Shown here: positions 14,038 to 21,299 of the stretch, piece by piece
Numbering within the stretch: position 1 is the stretch's first letter
How the letters are laid out: each line of letters opens with the position of its first letter
DNA from: DASSBG01 sp035699085
GTDB taxonomy: Bacteria; Pseudomonadota; Gammaproteobacteria; Xanthomonadales; Rhodanobacteraceae
DNA length: 64,000 bases
NCBI GenBank assembly: GCA_035699085.1
Contig: DASSBG010000045.1
Location: forward strand, 124,001-188,000
Direction of reading: 5' to 3'
Made by a program: the position numbers and the translations under genes
Notes under the pieces: model-generated
The model's input: the letters and a program-made list of their open reading frames with translations, nothing else
Told to the model about the DNA's origin: nothing
The model's database searches: none

Positions 14038-14103
14038 CGCGGTAGCGGCCGCTGTGTGCTCGTTTGAGTAGAATCGAGTGGTCTCTTCCGACAGGTGATG
14101 TCA

Positions 14104-14505
14104 ATGTCACCACTGTTCAACAAGCTCAACCTGGGCACCCACCGCCTGATCCACGTGCTGAATGCACCGGCGTCGTTCGAGCCGGAGCTCAAGGCGCTCG
14201 ACGGCGTGACTGTTCGCCGCAGCGTCACCGGGGAAGTCGGCTTCGCCCTGGCGTTTGTGATCACGCAAGCGCAGCTGGATTCTGCGTCTGTGCAGCTGGT
14301 GATAGCGGCGGTGGGCGACGCGCTGCTGTGGATGGTTTATCCAAAAGGCACGTCCAGGCGCTACACCTGCGAGTTCAATCGTGACTCGGGCTGGCGGGTG
14401 CTTCGCGATGCGGAATTCGAGTCGGTCCGCATGGTCGCCATCGACGAAGACTGGTCGGCCCTGCGATTCCGCCGCAGCGAGCACGTCAAACCGCGACGCC
14501 GGTAA
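14104..14505 (+). CDS. DUF3052-like small protein
   Basis: A 133-residue protein of a family met in many soil bacteria: MSPLFNKLNLGTHRLIHVLN at the N-terminus, a middle ALAFVITQAQLDSASVQLVI with GDALLWMVYPKGTSRRYTCE (near residue 75), and the conserved C-terminal FESVRMVAIDEDWSALRFRR. The last motif and overall strand pattern resemble DUF3052 proteins. No enzymatic motif is visible. ATG 14104 is preferred over ATG 14098 and GTG 14095 because family members start M-x-P-L-F and ACAGG lies 8 nt upstream. A possible -10 box TAGAAT is at 14069-14074. Confidence 0.7.
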   Translation: MSPLFNKLNLGTHRLIHVLNAPASFEPELKALDGVTVRRSVTGEVGFALAFVITQAQLDSASVQLVIAAVGDALLWMVYPKGTSRRYTCEFNRDSGWRVLRDAEFESVRMVAIDEDWSALRFRRSEHVKPRRR

Positions 14506-14657
14506 AGCGCGTCGCGGCTTGCATGCTGCGAGCGAATCGAATCCAAGGCAAGCAGCCGCGGTGCCGCGGTGGGCGATGCCGACACGACGGTCAGCCGGCA
14601 CAACTTCTACCGGAGCCGTGGCCAGTCAAGCCACCCACCGTCATCGGGAGGAGCGTT

Positions 14658-15014
14658 TTGGAGCAGCACGAAAAAATTGAAGCGATGTACCGGCATATGG
14701 AGACGCTGGGTGTTGGTCGCTCCACGGCCGCGCCGCCGGCGTGGCGCCTGATGTGGCGCCTGGGCTGGGATGTTCCGCCGCCCATGTTCCTGCCGTTCTG
14801 GCGGTTGGCCTTCGCTGTCGGGCTCGCTTTTGGCCTGCCGTGGGGCGTGGCGCTGATGGTGGTTACCAGCCTGCCGCTGCTCGTCATTGCCGCGGTCGCA
14901 ATCCTCGGCGGGGCCTGCTTCGGCCTGGTATTCGCTGGCATCATGTACGGTATGGGGCGCCGACACGGTCTGCCGCCATGGTCGGAGTACCGCGGCGAGA
15001 CGGAGCAGGGCTGA
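14658..15014 (+). CDS. DUF6404 membrane protein
   Basis: A 118-residue protein of the DUF6404 type. The N-terminal helix KIEAMYRHMETLGVGRS is followed by PPAWRLMWRLGWDVPPPMFLPF, the family signature (spread over residues 25-47). Then come two hydrophobic segments around residues 50-95 and a short tail MGRRHGLPPW. Function unknown. I start at TTG 14658, behind GGGAGGAG at 14646-14653, because the acidic N-terminal helix is part of the family; ATG 14685 is an alternative. It is the last gene of the accessory run, convergent with pgk. Confidence 0.65.
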   Translation: MEQHEKIEAMYRHMETLGVGRSTAAPPAWRLMWRLGWDVPPPMFLPFWRLAFAVGLAFGLPWGVALMVVTSLPLLVIAAVAILGGACFGLVFAGIMYGMGRRHGLPPWSEYRGETEQG

Positions 15015-15052
15015 CAAGAGCGGGCGTGGGGTTTGCGCAGCCGGCTCAGTGG

Positions 15053-16234
15053 TCAGTTGCCGGCGCGGGCTTCGAGGGCGGCGACCGCAGGGAGTTTCTT
15101 GCCTTCGAGGAACTCGAGGAAGGCGCCGCCGCCTGTGGAGATGTAGTCGATGCCGTCGGCAACAGCGAACTGGTCGATGGCGGCCAATGTGTCGCCACCG
15201 CCGGCGATCGAGAACGCATCGGCATCGGCGATGGCACGGGCCAGCGCGCGCGTGCCTTCGGCGAAGGCCTCGAATTCGAACACGCCCACCGGCCCGTTCC
15301 AGACAATGGTGCCGGCGTCCGCGATGCGCCTGGCGTAGCGCGCGCGGGTCTCGGGGCCGATGTCGAGGATCATCTCGCTGTCGGCCACCTGGTCCACCGG
15401 CTTGACCCGTGCGGTGGCGCAGGCCGAGAACTCGGTCGCCACGACCACGTCGACCGGCACCGGAATGTCGGCGCCGCGCGCGTGGGCCTTGGCCATCGCC
15501 TCGCGCGCCGCGTCCACCAGGCCCTCCTCGTAGAGCGACTGGCCGACGGCGTGGCCGGCGGCGGCAATGAAGGTGTTGGCGATGCCGCCGCCCACGATCA
15601 ACTGGTCCACGCGCTCCAGCAGGTGCTCGAGCAGGCCGAGCTTGGTCGAGACCTTGGAGCCGCCGACGATCGCCAGCAGCGGCCGCCTCGGATCCTGCAG
15701 CGCGCGCCCGAGCGCGTCGAGTTCGGCGACCAGCAGCGGACCAGCAGCGGCCTTCGGCGCGAAACGGGCGACTGCGCTCGTCGAGGCCTGGGCACGGTGG
15801 GCGCTGCCGAAGGCATCCATCACGAAAACGTCGCAAAGCGCGGCGTAGCGGCGGCCGAGGTCCTCGTCATCGGCTTTCTCGCCGCGGTTCATGCGGCAGT
15901 TCTCCAGCAGGACCACGCTGCCGGGCTCAACCTGCGGCGGTTGCTCCAGGTAGTCGCGCAGCAACGGCACCGGGGCACCGAGCCCGGCGGTCAACCACTC
16001 GGCCACCGGCGCCAGCGAGGCATCCTCGCTGAAGCGGCCCTCCTCGGGCCGGCCCAGGTGCGACAGCACCAGCACGCGGGCGCCGGCGTCGCGCGCCGCG
16101 CGCAGGCTGGGCAGGGCCGCACGCAGGCGCTGGTCGGAGCTGATGCGGCCGCTTTCGATCGGCACGTTCAGGTCCTCCCGGATGAGGACGCGGCAGTCCT
16201 TCAGGTCCAGGTCGGTCATGCGCACTACGGTCAT
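15053..16234 (-). CDS. pgk: Phosphoglycerate kinase
   Basis: A 393-residue enzyme that transfers phosphate between 1,3-bisphosphoglycerate and ADP in glycolysis. Seen are the N-terminal substrate segment CRVLIREDLNVPIESGRISSDQR, LSHLGRPEEGRF with the conserved H-x-G-R-P, VVLLENCRMNRGEKADD, and VFVMDAFGSAHRAQAST. The C-terminal nucleotide domain has AIVGGSKVSTKLGLLEHL, DIGPET, WNGPVGVFEFEAF and ISTGGGAFLEFLEG. The length is normal. ATG 16234 has AGGAG 8 nt upstream. It is monocistronic here, convergent with DUF6404 and divergent from maiA (117 nt between starts); its usual neighbours gapA and pyk are not in the window. Confidence 0.97.
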   Translation of the reverse strand: MTVVRMTDLDLKDCRVLIREDLNVPIESGRISSDQRLRAALPSLRAARDAGARVLVLSHLGRPEEGRFSEDASLAPVAEWLTAGLGAPVPLLRDYLEQPPQVEPGSVVLLENCRMNRGEKADDEDLGRRYAALCDVFVMDAFGSAHRAQASTSAVARFAPKAAAGPLLVAELDALGRALQDPRRPLLAIVGGSKVSTKLGLLEHLLERVDQLIVGGGIANTFIAAAGHAVGQSLYEEGLVDAAREAMAKAHARGADIPVPVDVVVATEFSACATARVKPVDQVADSEMILDIGPETRARYARRIADAGTIVWNGPVGVFEFEAFAEGTRALARAIADADAFSIAGGGDTLAAIDQFAVADGIDYISTGGGAFLEFLEGKKLPAVAALEARAGN

Positions 16235-16351
16235 GGCGGCGGCTCCTGCCGGCTGCGGAATCGGGCCGCCCATTGTCGGCGCGGCCCATGAACGATGCAA
16301 ATCCGCGGGCAAACGCGTACGCTTGCGTCAGGTCCCGCTGGAGGCCGTGTC

Positions 16352-17029
16352 ATGCAAGACGAGATCGTGCTGTACAGCTATTGGCGGTCCACCGCCGCCT
16401 ACCGCGTGCGCATCGCGCTCAACCTCAAGGGCCTCGGCTACCGCACGCAGCCGGTGCACCTGTTGCGGGACGGTGGGCAGCAGCACGCCGAGGGCTACGT
16501 GGCGCTGAACCCGCAGCATCTGGTGCCAACGGTGGTCGATGGGCAGCGGGTGCTGACGCAGTCGCTGGCAATCATGGAATACCTCGACGAACACTACGTG
16601 GAGCAGGGCGCGCCGCTGCTGCCGCGGGGCACGCGTGAGCGGGCGCGGGTACGGGCGCTGGCGCTGGCGGTTGCCTGCGACATCCACCCATTGGCCAACC
16701 TGCGCGTGCTGCAATTCCTGCAGTCGGAATTCGATTGCGCCGACGAGGGCAAGCGCGGCTGGATCCAGCACTGGATTGCCACCGGTTTTGATGCGCTGGA
16801 GGCGATGCTGGCGTCGCACCCGGACACCGGGGCCTTCTGTCACGACGACGATCCCGGCATGGCCGATGCCTGCCTGGTGCCGCAGGTCTACAACGCGCAG
16901 CGCTGGGGCCTGGCGCTCGACGAATGGCCGACCATCGCCCGCATCCACCACAACTGCATGGTGCTGGACGCCTTCCTGCGCGCCGCACCCGAGCAGCAGC
17001 CGGACGCGCCCGAGCCGGCCACCGCCTGA
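16352..17029 (+). CDS. maiA: Maleylacetoacetate isomerase (zeta-class GST)
   Basis: A 225-residue zeta-class glutathione S-transferase that isomerises maleylacetoacetate to fumarylacetoacetate in tyrosine breakdown. The signature LYSYWRSTAAYRVRIALNLKG starts at residue 7 (commonly S-S-C/Y-x-x-R-V-R-I-A-L), followed by NPQHLVPTVVDGQRVLTQSLAIMEYLDE with Q-S for glutathione binding. The helical domain contains CDIHPLANLRVLQFL and MADACLVPQVYNAQRWGL, both typical of MAAI. TGGAGG lies 7 nt before ATG 16352. Other genes of tyrosine degradation are not in the window, so physiological role is inferred from the family. Confidence 0.9.
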   Translation: MQDEIVLYSYWRSTAAYRVRIALNLKGLGYRTQPVHLLRDGGQQHAEGYVALNPQHLVPTVVDGQRVLTQSLAIMEYLDEHYVEQGAPLLPRGTRERARVRALALAVACDIHPLANLRVLQFLQSEFDCADEGKRGWIQHWIATGFDALEAMLASHPDTGAFCHDDDPGMADACLVPQVYNAQRWGLALDEWPTIARIHHNCMVLDAFLRAAPEQQPDAPEPATA

Positions 17030-17063
17030 CGCGCCCGCGAAAGCCGCGGCCGTTCCAGATCTA

Positions 17064-17128
17064 GCTCCCTCTCCCCAGAAACGGCTCCATCGTTTGGGGG
17101 GAGAGGGCTGGGGTGAGGGGGCGTGGGC
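17064..17128 (+). repeat. Inverted repeat arm 1 (CCCTCTCCCC type)
   Basis: Starts GCTCCCTCTCCCC, has a hairpin closing with GGGGAGAGGG, and ends CTGGGGTGAGGGGGCGTGG. It is about 90 percent identical to the reverse complement of 17292-17352. Such CCCTCTCCCC hairpins are dispersed in many proteobacterial genomes. Confidence 0.7.
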
Positions 17129-17291
17129 CGAGGCTCGCGACGAAGGTGAGCATCGCGCAAGTGGATTTGGTCGCACGCGCGTATCGTCGGCGAGCATCGC
17201 GGCTGTGATTCTTCGTGCGAAAGCGAAAGCAAAAGCTTCAGATCGTGGTCATGCGTGGTTTGTCGCGCGGGCGAATGATCGTCGCGGATCA

Positions 17292-17352
17292 AGGCCACGC
17301 CCCCTCACCCCAGCCCTCTCCCCCAACGATGAAGCCGTTGGGGGAGAGGGAG
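17292..17352 (-). repeat. Inverted repeat arm 2 (CCCTCTCCCC type)
   Basis: Begins GGCCACGCCCCCTCACCCCA and ends GGGGGAGAGGGAGC, the reverse complement of arm 1 apart from a few changes in the hairpin loop (AACGGCTTCATCGTT against AAACGGCTCCATCGTTT). The pair could be the ends of a small non-autonomous element. Confidence 0.7.
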
Positions 17353-17444
17353 CACTTCTGTGGTGCCCCTAGTCCACCGTATGGTTTGGCGCAATCGACC
17401 CGCGCTGCACGCGGCCGCGGAACAGCCTGGGCCCGCGCTTGCAC

Positions 17445-17477
17445 GATTCCCCATTCTCCATTCCCGATTCCCGGCCC
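17445..17477 (+). repeat. Dispersed ATTCCCCATTC repeat, copy 1
   Basis: GATTCCCCATTCTCCATTC, then CCGATTCCCGGCCC. The same motif in a permuted order recurs at 28743-28781 and 29231-29272, always between genes. It consists of degenerate 7-8-bp units (ATTCCCC, ATTCTCC, ATTCCCG). Confidence 0.65.
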
Positions 17478-17478
17478 T

Positions 17479-19725
17479 TCAGCGGCCTTCGATGCGCTCG
17501 ACGCGGCGCAGGCCGCGCGGCAGCAGGGCGCCGCGGCCGGCGCGGCCGCCGCCGTAGTTGACGAGGTCGGCCCACTTCAGGGTGAGCTTCCGCTGGCCGG
17601 CGTAGAGCGTCACTTCGCCGCTGCCCTCGGCGACGACGGCGACGCCGACCAGCCGCTCGCCGGCGGCCAGCTTGGCCTTGGGGATTTCGATCAGCTTGTT
17701 GCCCTTGCCCTTGTCCAGTGCCGGCAGGTCGGCGACCGAGAACATCAGCAGGTGGCCGGCGTCGGTGACGGCGACGATGCGGTCTCGCGCCGGGTCGTCA
17801 ACCCGCGCCGGCGCCAGCACGCGCTCGCCAGCCGGCAGGTTGATCACCTGCTTGCCGGCTTTCTTGTTGCCGAGCAGCGCATCGAAGCGCACCACGAAAC
17901 CGTAGCCGGCGCTGGTCGCAAGCACCAACCGCGCGTCGGCTTCGCCACTGGCGACGGCATCGAAACGGGCGCCGGCCGGCGGGCTGAAGCGACCCGTCAG
18001 CGGCTCGCCGTTGCCGCGCGCCGAGGGCAGCGTGTGCGCCGAGGTCGAGTAGGCGCGGCCGCTGGAATCGAAAAACACCACCGGCAGGTTGCTGCGCGTA
18101 CGCAGCGTGGCCTGCAACTGGTCGCCATCGCGGTAGTTCAGCGACTCGGCGTCGACCTCGTGGCCTTTGGCCGCGCGCACCCAGCCCTGGCTGCTCAGCA
18201 CCACGGTGATCGGCTCGCTCGGGATCAGCGCACTTTCGTCCAGCGCCTGGGCCGCGCTGCGCTCGACCAGCGGCGAGCGACGCGCGTCGCCGTAGCGCTC
18301 GGCGTCCGCGCGCAATTCGTTCTTGATCAGCGTCTTCAGGCGCGCCGGTGACTTCAGCTGCACCGCAATGGTCGCCCGTTCCTCCTCAAGCTGTTGGCGC
18401 TCGGCCTCGATCTTCACTTCCTCCAGCCGCGCCAGCTGCCGCAGGCGGGTCTCGAGGATGTAGTCGGCCTGCGTCTCGGACAGCTTGAAGCGCTTCATCA
18501 GCACCGGCTTGGGCCGGTCCTCGCTGCGCACGATGCGGATCACCTCGTCGAGATTGAGGTAGGCGATGCGCAGGCCTTCGAGCAGGTGCAGGCGCTGCTC
18601 CACCTTGTCCAGGCGAAAGGCCAGCCGGCGGCGCACGGTGTCGGTGCGGAAGCGCAGCCATTCGCTGAGCAGCGCCCGCAGGCCCTTGACCTGCGGGCGG
18701 CCGTCGAGGCCGATGACGTTGATGTTGACGCGGTAGCTTTTCTCCAGATCGGTGGTGGCGAACAGGTGCTGCATCAGGCCGTCAACGTCAATGCGGCTGG
18801 AACGCGGCACCAGCACCAGGCGCACCGGGTTCTCGTGGTCCGACTCGTCGCGCAGGTCCTCGATCATCGGCAGCTTCTTCGCCCGCATCTGCGCGGCGAG
18901 CTGCTCCAGCACGCGCGCCGGACTCACCTGGTGCGGCAGCGCGCTGATCACGATCTGGCCACCCTGGTTGGCGTAGATGGCGCGCGCCCGCACCGAACCC
19001 TGGCCGCTCTCGTACATCGCCAGCAGGTCGGCGCGTGGCGTGATGATCTCGGCGGCGGTGGGGTAGTCCGGCCCGCGCACGTGCTCGCAGAGTTCGGCAA
19101 GGCTGGCCTTGGGCTCGTCCAGCAGGTGGATGCAGGCGCTGACCAGCTCGCGCAGGTTGTGCGGCGGGATGTCGGTGGCCATGCCCACGGCGATGCCGGT
19201 GGATCCGTTGAGCAGCACGTGCGGCAGGCGCGCCGGCAGCCACGACGGCTCCTGCAGCGTGCCGTCGAAATTGGCCGTCCAGTCGACCGTGCCCTGGCCA
19301 AGTTCGCCGAGCAGCGCTTCGGCGATCGGCGTGAGGCGCGATTCGGTGTAGCGCATCGCCGCGAAGCTCTTGGGGTCGTCGGGCGAGCCGAAGTTGCCCT
19401 GGCCGTCGACCAGCGGATAGCGATAGGAGAACGGCTGCGCCATCAGCACCATCGCTTCGTAGCAGGCGCTGTCGCCGTGCGGGTGGAACTTGCCGATGAC
19501 GTCGCCGATCGTGCGCGCGGATTTTTTCGGCTTGGCGGTGGCGGCGAGGCCAAGCTCGCTCATGGCATAGATGATGCGCCGCTGGACCGGCTTCAGGCCG
19601 TCGCCGAGGAAGGGCAGCGCGCGGTCCAGGACGACGTACATGGAGTAGTCGAGGTAGGCGCGTTCGGCGTATTCCTTCAGCGCGATCTGTTCGAATTCGG
19701 GTGTCGGCGTGGTGGTCGGAGTCAT
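17479..19725 (-). CDS. parC: DNA topoisomerase IV subunit A
   Basis: A 748-residue subunit of topoisomerase IV, which decatenates daughter chromosomes. The winged-helix/tower core starts at LKEYAERAYLDYSMYVVLDRAL, followed by LKPVQRRIIYAM and the quinolone-resistance region FHPHGDSACYEAMV. The QRDR carries Ser86 and Glu90, the wild-type residues equivalent to E. coli Ser80 and Glu84. The catalytic tyrosine is in AAMRYTESRL (Tyr126). The C-terminal beta-pinwheel repeats occupy about residues 495-748. ATG 19725 is chosen because the first helix follows directly; an upstream in-frame extension has no family sequence. parE is not in the window. Confidence 0.95.
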   Translation of the reverse strand: MTPTTTPTPEFEQIALKEYAERAYLDYSMYVVLDRALPFLGDGLKPVQRRIIYAMSELGLAATAKPKKSARTIGDVIGKFHPHGDSACYEAMVLMAQPFSYRYPLVDGQGNFGSPDDPKSFAAMRYTESRLTPIAEALLGELGQGTVDWTANFDGTLQEPSWLPARLPHVLLNGSTGIAVGMATDIPPHNLRELVSACIHLLDEPKASLAELCEHVRGPDYPTAAEIITPRADLLAMYESGQGSVRARAIYANQGGQIVISALPHQVSPARVLEQLAAQMRAKKLPMIEDLRDESDHENPVRLVLVPRSSRIDVDGLMQHLFATTDLEKSYRVNINVIGLDGRPQVKGLRALLSEWLRFRTDTVRRRLAFRLDKVEQRLHLLEGLRIAYLNLDEVIRIVRSEDRPKPVLMKRFKLSETQADYILETRLRQLARLEEVKIEAERQQLEEERATIAVQLKSPARLKTLIKNELRADAERYGDARRSPLVERSAAQALDESALIPSEPITVVLSSQGWVRAAKGHEVDAESLNYRDGDQLQATLRTRSNLPVVFFDSSGRAYSTSAHTLPSARGNGEPLTGRFSPPAGARFDAVASGEADARLVLATSAGYGFVVRFDALLGNKKAGKQVINLPAGERVLAPARVDDPARDRIVAVTDAGHLLMFSVADLPALDKGKGNKLIEIPKAKLAAGERLVGVAVVAEGSGEVTLYAGQRKLTLKWADLVNYGGGRAGRGALLPRGLRRVERIEGR

Positions 19726-19786
19726 CCTGCCATTGTGCCGCAGCGCCGCGTCGCGGCGCCAGACGCGGCGGGCGCAAGTCGCGCCA

Positions 19787-20503
19787 TCAGGCGCCGAGCG
19801 TACGCATGCGGAGCTGCGCGACCAGCGGCAGGTGGTCCGAGGCGATGCGCGCCTCCCCGGCGCGATGCGCGGCGACCGCGTCCACCTGCAGCTGCGGCGA
19901 GGCGAGAATGCGGTCCAGCGCCAGCAGCGGCAGCGCCGCCGGGCAGGTGGCGACGGCGGCGGCCAGCTGAAGCCGCGGTTGCAGCGCGTGCAGGCGGCGG
20001 GGCCGCGCACGCCACTCGTTGAAATCGCCCAGCAGCAGCAGCGGGCGCTGCTCGTCCGCCAGCGCCTGCAGCAGGCGGCGTGACTGGGCCTCGCGTTCGC
20101 TGCCGCGCAGGCCGAGGTGCGTCACCAGCACGCGCAGCGGGCCCAGCCGCGGGTCGCGCAGCTCGGCGTCGATGGCCGCGCGCGGTTCGCGGCCGGTGCG
20201 GCTGAGGTCAATGTGCCGCGACGCGTGCAGCGGCAGGCGGCTCAGCAGCATGTTGCCGAAGACCTGGCTGCCACGGCGCATTGCCGGCCCTTCGACGCAG
20301 TAGCCGTGGCCGCAGTCGCGCAGTGCCGCCACCAGGTCGGGCTTGCCCAGCTCCACCTCCTGCAAGGCGATGACGTCGGCGTCCAGCGCCGCCAGCACGC
20401 GGGCGATGCGCTGCGGCCGGTAGCGGCGGTCGAGGCCGACGCCGCCGTGGATGTTCCAGGTGGCGATGCGCACAGTGGCGCCGCTCGCGGCCGGCGCGCC
20501 CAC
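19787..20503 (-). CDS. Endonuclease/exonuclease/phosphatase (EEP) family protein, YbhP-like
   Basis: A 238-residue EEP-fold hydrolase. Catalytic motifs are VRIATWNIHGGVGLD (Asn in the first strand), DVIALQEVELG (metal-binding Glu), VLVTHLGLRG (His), LLLLGDFNEW (Asp and Asn) and ASDHLPLVAQLR (the final Asp-His pair). No signal peptide is seen, so it is likely cytoplasmic or membrane-associated. It starts at GTG 20503, 4 nt after the stop of the TVP38 gene, so the two form an operon. The E. coli relative YbhP is encoded beside cardiolipin synthase ClsB, which suggests a lipid-related role, but substrate is unknown. Confidence 0.85.
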   Translation of the reverse strand: MGAPAASGATVRIATWNIHGGVGLDRRYRPQRIARVLAALDADVIALQEVELGKPDLVAALRDCGHGYCVEGPAMRRGSQVFGNMLLSRLPLHASRHIDLSRTGREPRAAIDAELRDPRLGPLRVLVTHLGLRGSEREAQSRRLLQALADEQRPLLLLGDFNEWRARPRRLHALQPRLQLAAAVATCPAALPLLALDRILASPQLQVDAVAAHRAGEARIASDHLPLVAQLRMRTLGA

Positions 20504-20507
20504 CGCG

Positions 20508-21224
20508 TCAGTCCTGCACCCGCGAAGCGATCAGCATGCGCCGGCCCAGCCAGATGCTGCCGCCGGCAAAGACCGCGCCGGCGATGCCCAGCCATAGGTA
20601 GTTGGTCCAGTGCGGGTGGTTGATGGCGGCGATGGCGCGGTCGACGAGGAATGCGTAGAGCACGGCGCCGGGCGTCATGCCCAGTGTGGTGCCGACGAGG
20701 TAGTCGCGGCGGTCGATGTGCATGGCGCCGGCTGCCAGGTTGACGATGGTGAATGGCGCCACCGGCACGATGCGCAGCACCGTGATGGCGAGGATCCCGT
20801 GGCGGCCCAGCGCCGCACGCAGCCGGCCCATGCGGCCGCTGGTCAGGCGCATGCGCAGGCCGCTGCCGGTGTGGCGGCCGAGCTCGTAGTAGGCCCAGGC
20901 CTCAAGCACGCCGCCGAGCACCGCATAGACGGTGCCGAGCCACGGGCCGAAAATCACCATGCAGGCGGCGGTCATCACGTTGACCGGGAATAACACCGCG
21001 CCGCCGAGCACGAACACCGCCATCATCACCAGCGGCATCAGCGCGTTGTCGCCGAGGCCGCGCAGCACCTCGACCAGGCGGGTGATGTCCAGCCATTCGC
21101 GCAGCGGCGAGAACACCCAGACCGCCGCAATCGCGGCCACCACCGCAACCGTGATGGCGTGCCGGGCGATGCGACGCCGAAGCGAGGGTCGCGCGCTGGG
21201 GGGAATCAGCTCGTGGTGCGGCAT
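20508..21224 (-). CDS. TVP38/TMEM64 (DedA-superfamily) membrane protein
   Basis: A 238-residue inner-membrane protein with the VTT/SNARE-associated domain. It has an N-terminal helix HAITVAVVAAIAAVWVFSPL, then MMAVFVLGGAVLFPVNVMTA. The signature is GPWLGTVYAVLGGVLEAWAYYELGRHTG, and the re-entrant motif is ITVLRIVPVAPFTIVNLAAGA near residue 150. A C-terminal helix ends in RRMLIASR. Family members are linked to lipid scrambling or polyprenyl-phosphate flipping. The start is ATG 21224. The EEP-family gene follows after 4 nt, pointing to joint action at the membrane. Confidence 0.88.
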   Translation of the reverse strand: MPHHELIPPSARPSLRRRIARHAITVAVVAAIAAVWVFSPLREWLDITRLVEVLRGLGDNALMPLVMMAVFVLGGAVLFPVNVMTAACMVIFGPWLGTVYAVLGGVLEAWAYYELGRHTGSGLRMRLTSGRMGRLRAALGRHGILAITVLRIVPVAPFTIVNLAAGAMHIDRRDYLVGTTLGMTPGAVLYAFLVDRAIAAINHPHWTNYLWLGIAGAVFAGGSIWLGRRMLIASRVQD

Positions 21225-21299
21225 GCGCAGTCCTGCGGCGGTGCCCTCGATTCTATGGGCTGGCTGCAAGGGCGCGCGTGAACGCGGCTGAACCGGTGC

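Larger units (their letters stand above)
17030..17478. other. Intergenic repeat region between maiA and parC
   Basis: 449 nt separate the convergent maiA and parC genes. They contain an inverted pair of about 60-bp repeats (17064-17128 and 17292-17352) around a 163-nt core, and one copy of the dispersed ATTCCCCATTC motif (17445-17477). No gene or RNA gene is recognisable. Confidence 0.6.

Noticed and set aside
14741..16291. A 516-codon plus-strand open frame opposite pgk
   Set aside because: It is the shadow of pgk in GC-rich DNA: its composition is Arg/Gly/Ala-rich without domains, while the minus strand encodes a complete phosphoglycerate kinase.
17479..20010. A longer ParC start using upstream codons to 20010
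   Set aside because: The extra 95 residues are antisense to the EEP-family gene and lack homology-like features; ATG 19725 starts directly at the family N-terminus.
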